Of a stretch of DNA of 64,000 bases, positions 25,601-33,068 are shown piece by piece. The stretch comes from Catenuloplanes atrovinosus (GTDB taxonomy: Bacteria; Actinomycetota; Actinomycetes; Mycobacteriales; Micromonosporaceae). Position numbers and translations under genes: made by a program. The notes beneath the pieces were generated by a model that was not told the origin of the DNA, made no database searches, and worked only from the letters and a program-made list of their open reading frames with translations. Within the stretch, counting starts at the first letter, position 1. Every line of letters begins with the position of its first letter. Location: positions 4,884,001 through 4,948,000 of the forward strand of contig NZ_JAVDYB010000001.1 of NCBI RefSeq assembly GCF_031458235.1. The letters are read 5' to 3'.

Positions 25601-26236
25601 CTCCAGGAACGTAACACCTCCTCCTAGGGACGCCAGCAGGCGCGTCTTTCCCACGCCAGCCACACCGATCAAAATAATGTCTCTAGCCCTAGCGATCATG
25701 TCGCGCAGCTGCTCCACCTCGGCCTGCCGTCCGATGAGGTCCGCCACGGCAAAACTCTGCGAAGGCCGCTCCGTCAAAGCCGACAAGTCGCCACGGACAT
25801 CAAGGAGACGCTCACGCCACAAAGCATTGTTGACCAGTTGCTCCGCAAACCAGGTGCCGTCGAAAATGTGAGGCTCCGGGATGCCACGATCGGCACACAA
25901 CCGGGTAAGGGTGCGTCGCTTTTGCGCGTTGATCTCACGCAGGCTCGCCACTACAACAAGATCGACCTGCAGCCCTTCCTCGGCCATCCGGGCTAGGCTG
26001 CCACGAACATTGGGCACCGGATCGCCAATAGTGGCCATCAAACGGCCCCGAGCGCTCAGATCCTCAGCATTCAACGGGAAGTAGATGTCTGCATCCCGGC
26101 CGAAATCGTGCCCGCCAGAGACCGCAGACAGGCCGGGGTAAACAGCCCTGAGGAGCGCACAAGCGCACTCTTCAAAAACGCGCGGACGATCAGGCGGGTG
26201 CCGCATCGTATCGCGGATTCTGTCGTAAAGATCCAC
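22676..26236 (-). CDS. large STAND-type NTPase with N-terminal nuclease-like domain (candidate Avs-like antiviral protein)
   Basis: A 1,186-residue protein. Residues 12-115 look like a PD-(D/E)xK/Mrr-type fold: FEECACALLRAVYPG, GGHDFGRDADIYFP with an Asp in the usual place, then RGRLMATIG and VDLVVVASLREINAQK; the ExK position is not conventional. Residues 160-400 are a P-loop NTPase (Walker A GVAGVGKTR at 191-199, Walker B AVVVDDGH near 230-237, LAPLPRPDIDDII as a sensor region). The remaining ~750 residues are helical and repeat-like, as in STAND sensors. GTG 26236 follows AGAAGGGG by 8 nt and starts just before the nuclease domain. The layout matches antiviral STAND proteins; the specificity and activity are inferred. 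Confidence 0.75.
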   Translation of the reverse strand: MDLYDRIRDTMRHPPDRPRVFEECACALLRAVYPGLSAVSGGHDFGRDADIYFPLNAEDLSARGRLMATIGDPVPNVRGSLARMAEEGLQVDLVVVASLREINAQKRRTLTRLCADRGIPEPHIFDGTWFAEQLVNNALWRERLLDVRGDLSALTERPSQSFAVADLIGRQAEVEQLRDMIARARDIILIGVAGVGKTRLLASLGGGVTFLEPAAAASLADDLRVMRPSAVVVDDGHACLNVLAALIAARHQLGQTFSIIVSTWPSKSDDLQRTIAHAEPITLAPLPRPDIDDIIQYLGITGHLARTVVLDQAEGRPGWAIILANLLIKGESDAVVSGSALVDSAIRFVHETATTEIEPDVLACIAAVGYVTAAPLETMATFIGIPLGQLTAVVHRLARNGLLEETRDGWQLLPALRAPLVAHRFFSQRPERQWSTIQKAFPRRDHDFARVALDVALSTGSSSARNAVESFIQTLPDPSEWSRETVHTICEYARLDESAAGYAVAQAKQLLNSPREPIPVHGVMLDPARDDAVTLLESAVRSWVTSESIAALLDLAHDTPYGHRHASQDPLYVLTDLANRIHPDIGTNLEVRRRLLTGTLRWLAGRRTEQSWVQSAEVLSAVFAVNGRAAWQDPGRPGQATLADRVEPADHLEELVRLWEQVARALRSANGLDGAPCPAEALVTLTDLAGSWLRLGEGLSPGGARVTDQQRLAGHRGGTAMIESLREAVQAAPGVALHANRMLNELRRRGRSDEPRPALFSVDTDLVDLVGQRDPYLDGDIDTVMQAQSTALRNLAVRIVGMGPQAGCARAVVLAKYSRHAVQHDPTILLADVMRPLLIDPPAWCQAAVAHQHAPLVTASLRRCLDDGLALPDETVMTVILGDDALRRAAITAVLPLPEITPLGAQILQSLHDSDDWILDQLIFNAASDASRHHLLSHSDDAVAGRAALAFDIGYGRGTNQGPFLPARWMPRWREAFLRLRCEYINNDFQRYRAAETLGYLAEQDPDMAEQWFTRRIEDSSADRYAQFEPRGSQRHLRLLPQTHRERLARRCGDSRWISRGWLTYLTAYDRELATRLLSDDAISTKNLIDALAGCQDEAVESLGPILLARGITPEDIAQVIASPRTGTFLVDHGAATHRHLIEFFAHLQERVPALESIAIAGKQQQQRLLAAAEAAEEEERRHGWR

Positions 26237-26589
26237 CTGCTGACCCCTTCTCGCGCATGACTGCTGATCGAGCCACCGGCTGCACATGCTAACGACCGAC
26301 AGGGACTTGTGACTCATGTGCGTAAGAGCCGGGTCGTTGTGGCGACGTCGCCGACCGTCTAAGCGGCCTGCAGACCCGGACGGGCGATGGAGTTGATCTG
26401 CCCGGCGCGTCCGCGTCACAGGCGTCTGCACTCCAGCAGGAGATCCGTGGAACGCGGTGCGAGCAGGCGACCGCCAAGGAGTAGCCGAGCCGCTGGCCGC
26501 GCAGCGCTGTGGCCAGTGTCGGGTCACCGCCACAGGCCTCGTCGCTCGCGACCCACCGACATGGCATTCCCACTGCGCGCGCCCCGTGG

Positions 26590-26844
26590 CGGAGGCGGCT
26601 CTACCTGGCCATCGTCATCGACCTGGCCTCATGCCGTGTCGTCGGCTGGGCGGTCACCGACCATCTCGAAACCGACCTCGTCGACGCCGCCCTGTCCGAC
26701 GCCCTGGCCCGGCGCCCGCCCACCGACGGCCTCGTCTTCCATTCCGATCACGGTTGTCAATACTCCAGCGCCCAGCACGCCCGCCTCGCGAAGCGGCACG
26801 GCGTGGACCGCTTGTGGCGGGAGCGCTGGCGCGTCCGGGACTAA
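26590..26844 (+). pseudogene. IS3-family transposase fragment (integrase core)
   Basis: The frame LYLAIVIDLASCRVVGWAVT, then TDLVDAALSDALARRPP and GLVFHSDHGCQYSS, is the middle of an IS3 OrfB DDE domain with the first two catalytic acids in IDL and HSDHG. Both ends are missing; it stops in HGVDRLWRERWRVRD. Adjoining sequence (26,237-26,590) has no intact gene. An insertion sequence once lay between the NTPase gene and the gene at 26945. Confidence 0.85.
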
Positions 26845-26944
26845 CGCGAAGGTCAGCGCAGCGGCGTACAGCCCGTCCCAGTGCGGCGCGATCGTGCCGC
26901 ACCAGCGGCGCACCTGGCTGGTGCGACACGATCTGGGGCGCCTA

Positions 26945-27571
26945 CTACTCGGCGTCCGGCCAGGTAATCGGCTGGGTGTGCAGCAGGATGACGGCGTCGC
27001 GCTCGATCGGCCACAGCGGCCAGTTGCTGGGAATGGTCAGCCGGATCGGCATCGTCGAGTGGCCGTACCAGCCGTCAAACGGGTAGCTGGCCATCTGCAG
27101 CCCGTGCGCCCGGGCGTAGGTCTCCAGCGTCTCGGGAACCTCATCGACGTAAGGCTGGGTGAGCAGGAACGCGCCACGGCCGTTGTGCTGCACCCAGATC
27201 TGGGTGTGATCCATCCTGGCGCCGCGACACGCGGACGGCGCGGCGCACGAGTCCATCCGGTACAGACCGTGCACACAGCGCCCGGCATTGCCCTTGAACA
27301 GCAGCAACTGGTGCTCGAGAGCCCACTGCCGGGCCCGGGCGGCCACGTCACTGGTGCCGTACACACTGAACTCCTCGGCCAGCGGCGGCACCAGACTGAA
27401 CCGGCTGCCCAGCATGGACGAGTCCGCCGCGTCCTGACGCGGCGGGGACACCGGGTCGCGGCCGCCGTCGGCGGTGGCGCGACGCCGGGCCTCGGTGTAC
27501 GACTCTCCGGTGTCCGCCTGCCGGGTCCGGGTAGCCCGGGTCGACGCGCGCCGCTTCGAACTCTCGCTCAT
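26945..27571 (-). CDS. hypothetical protein, 208 aa
   Basis: A soluble protein of unknown family with a disordered, basic and Ser/Thr-rich N-terminus (residues 1-50), then a domain with FKGNAGRCVHGLYRMDSCAA, TQIWVQHNGRGAFLLTQPYV and SYPFDGWYGHSTMPIRLTIP. The tryptophan/His pattern and two Cys suggest a compact fold; no catalytic motif is evident. ATG 27571 has GAGAGGG 7 nt upstream. The lower part of the gene borders the IS3 remnant but looks complete. Similar orphans are common in actinomycete mobile DNA. Confidence 0.75.
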   Translation of the reverse strand: MSESSKRRASTRATRTRQADTGESYTEARRRATADGGRDPVSPPRQDAADSSMLGSRFSLVPPLAEEFSVYGTSDVAARARQWALEHQLLLFKGNAGRCVHGLYRMDSCAAPSACRGARMDHTQIWVQHNGRGAFLLTQPYVDEVPETLETYARAHGLQMASYPFDGWYGHSTMPIRLTIPSNWPLWPIERDAVILLHTQPITWPDAE

Positions 27572-28286
27572 GATTTGATCCCTCTCAACGGAGTTCCACG
27601 CCCTCCGCGAGATTCGTCATGAGCCTGCGGTGAAGGGGTTGCTGCACACGCGCTGCGTCGGCGACGGCTTGTCCTCGTCACCCGCTCTGCGCGGCGTGGG
27701 CGCGCGATGCGGGCTCGGAAGCAGGCCGGGCGTGACCGGCCAGCTTCCACAGTAGCCCGACCGGGCAACATTATCGATCCTCGAACCGGCAAAACGATCG
27801 CTCCTGCAGCCGGGTGTCGTCGGCGGCGATCGGCCCGGCGAATACCCGGAATTCGACGTTCGAGGGCAGGTCGCGAGGGCTGGGGCGCACGCGGACATGC
27901 TCGGGTAAGCGACGTTGAGCAGGCGCAAGAGTCCTCGTCGACATACCAGAGGCCGCGGCAGCACTGGCCGGAGGTGCCCCGCCGCGGCCGCCGAGTTGGA
28001 AGTCGGTGGGCCCGTTGGCAAGCCGGGCCATGTCCTAACACATGGAGTGTTGCCAGGGCTTCATGGATCGCGTCGGCAGCCACCGCCAAGGCCGGATGTA
28101 CCGTACTGGCCGGTCGTGAGGCTCGTCGGCGTGGTGGCCCCAGATCCCGCCGCTCGTCATCGCGCACACCGGCGAGGGGGTAAGACGCTTCGGTCAGAAC
28201 GAGTAACCACATGGCGGCGGTAGCGACTTCCGTCGGTTCCTGAACCGGGCACACCTTCCCGCCCCGCATCCGATGGGCCTGCATGG
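27572..28286. other. gene-poor stretch with degraded coding sequence on the minus strand
   Basis: Near 28,030-28,250 the minus strand reads AMWLLVLTEASYPLAGVRDD and VHPALAVAADAIHEALATLH, and near 27,780-27,900 another frame reads LPSNVEFRVFAGPIAADD. Sense is split across frames, so this looks like a decayed gene. Nothing intact is seen. Confidence 0.4.
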
Positions 28287-28769
28287 TCAGTCAGGGTGGT
28301 TACGGTTCGCGAGGGCTTGCCGCCGGCGGTGTCCGCGTTGTTTGGCGCTGTCGGGGTCAGAACCGAGCGCGAGGCCGATCTGCTGCCACGTCGCACCGTT
28401 GGCTCGTGCGGCGTCGATAAGTCGAAGTTCGTCCTGGTCGACCTGGTGGCGGTACGCCTGCATGCCCGCGAGCGCGTCGAGGTAGTCCGACGGGTTCTTC
28501 GGCTCCTGGCTGGGGGTGCGGGTGGCGAGGCGTTCGTGCGCCGCGGTGCTGGAGGTGTACGCGGCGGGGTCGTTCGCGAGGTGCGGTGGCGGCGCGAGTG
28601 CAGTGGCCGAGACGGTGACCGTCGTGCCGTCATCGAGCAGTACCGCGATCTCGGTGTTTCCTGTGTCGGGGACGGCGCCGAGGACGGCGCCGAGGACGGC
28701 GCCGCGGCGGCCCTCGGGTTCTACGCGCACTCTGCCGTTGACTGGTGCACTTTCTGCCGGCTCCGTCAC
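28287..28769 (-). CDS. hypothetical protein with C-terminal helix-turn-helix, 160 aa
   Basis: N-terminal part: a small beta domain (VNGRVRVEPEGRRGAVLGAV, then TEIAVLLDDGTTVTVSATAL) interrupted by a repetitive GAVL segment. C-terminal part: QDELRLIDAARANGATWQQI and GLALGSDPDSAKQRGHRRRQ, a helix-turn-helix of the kind seen in small actinomycete DNA-binding proteins. GTG 28769 is preceded by a 17-bp palindrome and no ribosome site, so autoregulation and a leaderless start are plausible. Function unknown. Confidence 0.75.
   Translation of the reverse strand: MTEPAESAPVNGRVRVEPEGRRGAVLGAVLGAVPDTGNTEIAVLLDDGTTVTVSATALAPPPHLANDPAAYTSSTAAHERLATRTPSQEPKNPSDYLDALAGMQAYRHQVDQDELRLIDAARANGATWQQIGLALGSDPDSAKQRGHRRRQALANRNHPD
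28671..28716. repeat. 12-bp tandem repeat in coding sequence
   Basis: GACGGCGCCGAG is repeated 3.8 times head to tail and encodes GAVL repeats in the 160-aa protein. Copy number may vary between strains. Confidence 0.85.
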
Positions 28770-28771
28770 AG

Positions 28772-28788
28772 GTCAACGATACGTTGAC
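28772..28788. promoter_or_regulatory. 17-bp palindromic operator
   Basis: GTCAACG-ATA-CGTTGAC is perfect over 7 bp per arm. It lies 3 nt upstream of the GTG of the 160-aa DNA-binding protein and upstream of a strong plus-strand ribosome site (AGGAGGAAC at about 28,792-28,800), so it could control both directions. Confidence 0.7.
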
Positions 28789-28803
28789 TTCAGGAGGAAC
28801 AGC

Positions 28804-28896
28804 TTGCGGCCTGCCGTTGGACGTCCGCGCCGGCCGGCGGCAATACCCTTTCGACGGTTGCGGTGGGACGGCGCCGAAGTCTTTGCGGGAGACTGA
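28804..28896 (+). CDS. possible 30-aa peptide, divergent from the HTH gene
   Basis: TTG 28804 follows AGGAGGAAC by a few bases and opens a frame reading RPAVGRPRRPAAIPFRRLRW to TGA 28896. The basic peptide is not recognised. The ribosome site is strong, the rest is weak evidence. Confidence 0.2.
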   Translation: MRPAVGRPRRPAAIPFRRLRWDGAEVFAGD

Positions 28897-29105
28897 AATT
28901 TAGGCGCCGCCCTTGCACGATTCTACCGAGCCTGATCGCGGCACCGCTATCGGTCCGGGACGCGTGCCAGCCTTGCGGACGGCCGCGGATCAGATTCGCT
29001 GCCTTGGCCCATTGTCGCGACGTGACGCAGCGGCCGTACCGATGGTCGCGAACGAATGCGCCCACGACTACGGCGAACGTTCGTCGGGCGGCCGATGAGC
29101 TTACG
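28897..29105. other. no recognisable gene
   Basis: Short AT-richer stretch between divergent genes. The open frames here are short and show no protein-like content. Confidence 0.4.
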
Positions 29106-29711
29106 TCAGCCCGGCAGCCTGACGGCCGCGATGATGGCCGGCGCTATGCGGCCGTGTCCGATTCTGCGGCCGTCGGGAAGAGTCGTGAAGCCGCATGTCT
29201 GGCAGAAGTGACTGGCTGCCCACAGGTGTTGTGCGGCGGAGATCGTCGCCCCGATACGTCGTTCCGTTCGCCACAGGACAGCACTCACCAGGCCGCCAGA
29301 AATCATCAACATCACGGCGGTGCAGGCGAGCAGGCCGACGCCGCCCGTGTGTTCGCCGGTCAGCGCCGACATGGCGGCAACGTATCCGGCCAGAGCGAGC
29401 CCACCGGCACCGGCGAGCGCGACGATCCCCGGCGGGACCCAAGACCCGAGGGCTCGCGGTGGCGCCAGCCGCGCGCCGAGGTCCGTTATCGACACGCCTG
29501 CCTGCGTGTGTTGCCAGCTCATGCCGGTGGCGCTCACGGAGGAGTTCTGGGATGAGAACGTCGCCCGGCTGTGCTGGTACAGCACCGGGACACTGACCAA
29601 CGCGCCGCCGCATCCGCAGACAGCAGCACGCTGTGCGGGTGGAGCGGGATTCGGCCTGTGGCTCTGCGCGGTCACTGTGTGGCGTGGTGCCGGCTCGTAC
29701 TTGCTGGACAT
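29106..29711 (-). CDS. two-pass membrane protein with Cys pairs, hypothetical
   Basis: A 201-residue protein. After a polar N-terminus it has CGCGGALVSVPVLYQHSRAT, two membrane helices (VALAGAGGLALAGYVAAMSA and GLLACTAVMLMISGGLVSAV), and a C-terminal HFCQTCGFTTLPDGRR that looks like half a zinc ribbon. ATG 29711 or GTG 29720 could start it. Family unknown; zinc binding is inferred from the CxC and CxxC pairs. Confidence 0.65.
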   Translation of the reverse strand: MSSKYEPAPRHTVTAQSHRPNPAPPAQRAAVCGCGGALVSVPVLYQHSRATFSSQNSSVSATGMSWQHTQAGVSITDLGARLAPPRALGSWVPPGIVALAGAGGLALAGYVAAMSALTGEHTGGVGLLACTAVMLMISGGLVSAVLWRTERRIGATISAAQHLWAASHFCQTCGFTTLPDGRRIGHGRIAPAIIAAVRLPG

Positions 29712-30209
29712 CGCCTTCACCTCACCGGGTCATTTCGTGTTCGCGATTACTACGGTAGATGACGGACCTCCATGATCGACAATTGGATATGGGAATGTCC
29801 GTGCACCCGGCTAACGCGCAGCAGTCCTCCACCTGCGATGCGCTGCGACAGCATTACGAACCGTGGTAATGCGGCAGCGATGGCGTCGTAGAGTCGGGTT
29901 TGAGCCACTTTGGAAATGCGGTGTCGATGGATTGCGGCGAGGTACGCAGACGTCAACACCGGATTAGCCCGGTGCCTTGCCCGCATTGACCTCTGGGCCG
30001 GAGCCGCAGGCTGCCACCTCGCCGCGGTATCACCGACTTGAGCGCGACCGAGTGCGCCGCATCACCGCGCTGCTCGACCTGACGAACCGGATCGCGGCAA
30101 TCGCCGTTCCGGCTAGTCGGACTGATCCTCTGGCCGCCGCAGGGGTCGCTATGGAAACTGGGCGGCGCGTGCCCGCCGAGCCTGCGGCCAGCCGGGACCT
30201 GGCCGCAGG
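29712..30209. other. gene-poor region with two weak open frames
   Basis: A plus-strand frame (29,977-30,213) contains LERDRVRRITALLDLTNRIA, and a minus-strand frame (29,750-29,986) contains KVAQTRLYDAIAAALPRFVM. Either could be a small gene or a remnant; neither has a convincing start. Confidence 0.3.
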
Positions 30210-30608
30210 CTAGATCGTCGCCGTCCCGTTCTTCGGCGCAGGTTTGGGCGGTGCTAGTTCGGGCCTCAACTCCGTTCCCGCGGTGGCCAGGGACCCGACG
30301 GCGTCCCGCCACCACCACAACGCCGTGCCGATACCGATGCGCGGGGCCGCCGCCGACAGGCCCGGCCCACGCATCTGCTTCACGTCCACGCCGGGAATCA
30401 GTACCGGAACCTGGCGGCCGTCCGACAACGGCACCCGCCAGGCGAACCATCCGCCCGCGTCGGAGTCGGGATCGCGTACCGGTTCTCCCTCGATCTGCGC
30501 CACGCGCCGCTTGACCGCGCTCACGTCCAATTCCTCGGCGCGCTCGCGTACATCCGCCAGCAGCGTGGTGAGCGCGACCGCGGCGAGTTCCGCGGTGGCA
30601 CCCTCCAT
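30210..30608 (-). CDS. conserved hypothetical protein, about 132 aa
   Basis: A small soluble protein: a helical N-terminus (ATAELAAVALTTLLADVRER, then AEELDVSAVKRRVAQIEGEP) followed by WFAWRVPLSDGRQVPVLIPG and a Gly/Trp-rich tail (IGIGTALWWWRDAVGSLATA). Start chosen at ATG 30608, where CGGGGGAT lies upstream; ATG 30629 is in frame without a ribosome site. No family recognised. It lies downstream of the Mom-like gene on the opposite side of a 380-nt gap, same strand. Confidence 0.65.
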   Translation of the reverse strand: MEGATAELAAVALTTLLADVRERAEELDVSAVKRRVAQIEGEPVRDPDSDAGGWFAWRVPLSDGRQVPVLIPGVDVKQMRGPGLSAAAPRIGIGTALWWWRDAVGSLATAGTELRPELAPPKPAPKNGTATI

Positions 30609-30992
30609 CTCATCCCCCGGTTTGATCATGAAGTGACACTACGAGATGTCGCCGTTACCGCACCACGGCGGCCGGCGCCAGGACCGCACCAGACCACTGG
30701 ACCTGGCCGGAGCCGCGTGTCCTCGATCGTCCGCGATCGTCGTCCCTCATGCACGCGGGCAGCAAACCTCGATCGTCGCGGTCGTTGCGTGGGCTGTACC
30801 GCGGCGCCGGCCGGTCTGCGTCGGCGCAGGGCTTGCCTGAAAGGTGCGCGGCGTACCCGCACCGCTATGGCGAGTTGCCGGCCGCGGGTTGCCATGCTGA
30901 GCGGCTACGCCGCCAGCGCGGTCAGACGGGACATCGGACTGGCCGCGGGAGCACGTCGGCTACGACACCGCGGCGGCGCGGCGGCGCGGTGT
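30609..30992. other. no recognisable gene
   Basis: High-GC stretch between two minus-strand genes. The plus-strand frames are arginine-rich shadows. No terminator or promoter was recognised. Confidence 0.4.
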
Positions 30993-31949
30993 TCAGGCGG
31001 CGTGATCGATCGTGAGCTGGACGGGTTGACGGTCGCGTTTGGGGTACGGGCGGGCCGGCATCGCAATGGTGACGCGGCTGCGTTCAGCCTGGGTGCGGCC
31101 CAGCCGGAAGACGTAGCGGTGATTGCCTGGGTGCGCGGCCGTGCGCGCGCCGAGCTGGCGTAGTGCGCCGGCGAGCCAGTCGGCGGGGTGTTCGCCCGGC
31201 GCCGGGGCGGCGGCGCCTCGGGCGACCAGGCGGGTGATGAGGCCGTTTCCGCCGCGCTCACCGCCGGTGATCTTCGCGGCGGAGCGGGCGATGACGCTGG
31301 TGCCGTCGGGCAGCAGCCACAGGGTGCGGGCGGTGCCGCGGCCGGTGTAGACGGCGCCGAGGGCCTGGTAGACGACGCCGACGTGGCCGGGCATGAGCAG
31401 TTGAGGGCCGGTGGGGGTGGCGCGCCAGCGTGGTAGCGGGTCGGAGAAGGCGACCAGGCCGCGTACGCCGTGCGCGGCGGCGTCGCGGAACATCTGGGCG
31501 CAAAACCAGGATTCGGCGTTGGCTGGCACTTCGTCGCGCAGCACCAGCCGGGACAGCTCAAGTGACTCGTGGTAGGGCACCAGGCCGGGCAGCGGGTTGG
31601 TGAGTACCTTGTCGTGCATGGGAATGCCGAGTACGGCGACCCCGACAAGCCGGCCGCCGGCGTACGCCGCGGCGTCGGTGGGGGCGTCGGGGTGCAGGTC
31701 GATCAGGCCGTAGCGGCGCTTGGCGTTGGGCCAGCTCCTTGAGTAGTGGTGGGCGAGCACGAACGCCTGGGCGAGGGGTTCTGGCAGGTCCACGACGCCG
31801 TAGCGGTCGGCGTCGAATCCGCCTTCGCTGCGGTGGCGCCAGCTGTGGGTGCCGCCGGTCCATCGTTGGCACCAGCCGCTGGCAGGCTCCCCCGCTTCCA
31901 GGGCGGGCATCGTCGTGAGCCTTCGCCGTCCCGCCGGGGTGGGGTTCAT
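30993..31949 (-). CDS. Mom-like DNA-modification protein (GNAT-fold)
   Basis: A 318-residue protein resembling phage-Mu-type Mom proteins, which add a carbamoylmethyl group to adenines in DNA and so protect it from restriction. Signature-like pieces are LAQAFVLAHHYSRSWPNAKR (59-78), GGRLVGVAVLGIPMHDKVLT (98-117), SLELSRLVLRDEVPANAESW (129-148) and GVRGLVAFSDPLPRW (161-175). The N- and C-termini are variable. Its ATG overlaps the stop of the small Cys-rich upstream gene (ATGA), so the pair is cotranslated. Identification is from motif memory; the modification chemistry in this host is not shown. Confidence 0.7.
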   Translation of the reverse strand: MNPTPAGRRRLTTMPALEAGEPASGWCQRWTGGTHSWRHRSEGGFDADRYGVVDLPEPLAQAFVLAHHYSRSWPNAKRRYGLIDLHPDAPTDAAAYAGGRLVGVAVLGIPMHDKVLTNPLPGLVPYHESLELSRLVLRDEVPANAESWFCAQMFRDAAAHGVRGLVAFSDPLPRWRATPTGPQLLMPGHVGVVYQALGAVYTGRGTARTLWLLPDGTSVIARSAAKITGGERGGNGLITRLVARGAAAPAPGEHPADWLAGALRQLGARTAAHPGNHRYVFRLGRTQAERSRVTIAMPARPYPKRDRQPVQLTIDHAA

Positions 31950-32320
31950 GCCGCCTCCGGCATGTCGAGGAGCGTGTCCTGCTCGGCGCACGGCGGTGCG
32001 GCGGCCGCAGGAAGGTGCCGCCACGGCCCGGTGGGTGCGTGCGCTGGGCAGTACCGCCGCGGGTCGCGGGTGCCGGCCAGCACCGGCGACCCGCAGTCGG
32101 GGCAGGTCGTCCAGCGCACGTCGAATCCGGTCGGGCCCGGTGCCGGTGAGATCAGGGAGAGCGGGCGCTGGTACTGGAACGCATCGTGCAGGTCGGCTTC
32201 GACGGCCTCGTAGGCGGCGACGGTCGCGGGTGCCATGCGCTTGGCGATCGCCAGGTCCGCGCGGGAGCCCATGATGCACACCCGGCAGCTGTTGTGTTCT
32301 CCAGAATCCAGCTGTCTCAT
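31946..32320 (-). CDS. small Cys-rich protein coupled to the Mom-like gene
   Basis: A 124-residue protein with two Cys clusters. The N-terminal part (GEHNSCRVCIMGSRADLAIA, then MAPATVAAYEAVEADLHDAF) resembles the C-terminal segment of PAPS-reductase-like ATP-pyrophosphatases. The C-terminal part has CPDCGSPV and YCPAH, a zinc-ribbon arrangement (Cys73, Cys76, Cys91, His94). It overlaps the Mom-like gene by ATGA. In phage Mu a zinc protein, Com, overlaps mom and switches on its translation, so an analogous role is possible. It may alternatively be a remnant of a longer reductase-like gene: an in-frame TGA lies 17 codons upstream of its ATG. Confidence 0.6.
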   Translation of the reverse strand: MRQLDSGEHNSCRVCIMGSRADLAIAKRMAPATVAAYEAVEADLHDAFQYQRPLSLISPAPGPTGFDVRWTTCPDCGSPVLAGTRDPRRYCPAHAPTGPWRHLPAAAAPPCAEQDTLLDMPEAA

Positions 32321-32546
32321 GAGCCGGTTGAGCTTGCAGTCTGCGCGTGCGATTTGCGCCGCCGTTCACGATCAACAGTCGGCGATCGACGCGGTTGGTG
32401 TCGCTTCTACGACCATCTGCGTGCATCCTCGCGTCGACCGGGCGCGGATCACCTCGCGCTGTTCCCCCTCGGCCTAGGTGGCTCGCGATAGGTATGCCAG
32501 CACCTGTGCGCGTCGGCGCTTGCAGCACTTGCCGCTTCGCATGTAC
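32321..32546. other. intergenic region upstream of divergent genes
   Basis: No gene-like frame. It holds the 5' side of the small Cys-rich gene and leads to the promoter of the membrane-protein/regulator pair. Confidence 0.4.
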
Positions 32547-32560
32547 TTTCCATGTGGAAA
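32547..32560. promoter_or_regulatory. palindromic operator of the membrane protein/winged-helix operon
   Basis: TTTCCATGTGGAAA is a perfect 6-2-6 dyad located 6 nt upstream of the GGGGAGG ribosome site. The second gene of the operon is a winged-helix regulator, so autorepression is the simplest reading. Confidence 0.7.
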
Positions 32561-32579
32561 ACATTGGGGAGGCTGCCAC

Positions 32580-33068
32580 ATGAGCGGAATGACGAGTGGA
32601 GAAGCTGCGGAGGCCCTGCAGGTGGTAGGCCGGGGTGTGCGAACGGGGGCCGCTGTCGTCGGTCCTCGTAGTCCGACCCGCTATGTCCTGATAACCGGAT
32701 TGCTGGCAGCTGCGTTGGGGGCGTGCTTCGATATCCCGGCCTCGCTGTGGGGAGTGGGTGCGATCCTGCGTTTCCCGCTGCCTCTGGTGGTCTGTGCGGT
32801 CTGGACGGTGTACACCCGGTGGGAGTGGCTGGCCCGGCCTCGGTGGGCGGGTTATGGGAGTGCGGTCGTCGTCGCGCTCATCGTCTTGCACGTGGCGGTT
32901 TTCGCCGTTGCGGGCGTTGCCGGCATGGCGTTGCGTGATGCGGGCGTCCCGGTGCCGTTCGCGATCGCGGGACTGATCTATGCCGTGCTGATGATGACGA
33001 TCGTGGGTTTCGCCGCGCGCCGTCTCGCGGGCCGCTATGCCGATCGCCTGGCCAGGGAGCCTCGATGA
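32580..33068 (+). CDS. multi-pass membrane protein in regulator operon
   Basis: A 162-residue protein with about four hydrophobic helices (YVLITGLLAAALGACFDIPA, LPLVVCAVWTVYTR, AVVVALIVLHVAVFAVAGVA, FAIAGLIYAVLMMTIVGF). No catalytic residues are visible. ATG 32580 follows GGGGAGG by 7 nt. The stop overlaps the next start as ATGA. In many actinomycetes a small membrane protein is paired with a short MarR/HTH_27-type regulator; the membrane partner may sense a stress or transport a small solute. Confidence 0.75.
   Translation: MSGMTSGEAAEALQVVGRGVRTGAAVVGPRSPTRYVLITGLLAAALGACFDIPASLWGVGAILRFPLPLVVCAVWTVYTRWEWLARPRWAGYGSAVVVALIVLHVAVFAVAGVAGMALRDAGVPVPFAIAGLIYAVLMMTIVGFAARRLAGRYADRLAREPR

Noticed and set aside
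28671-28716. CRISPR array
   Set aside because: The units are contiguous 12-bp direct repeats in a coding frame without spacers.
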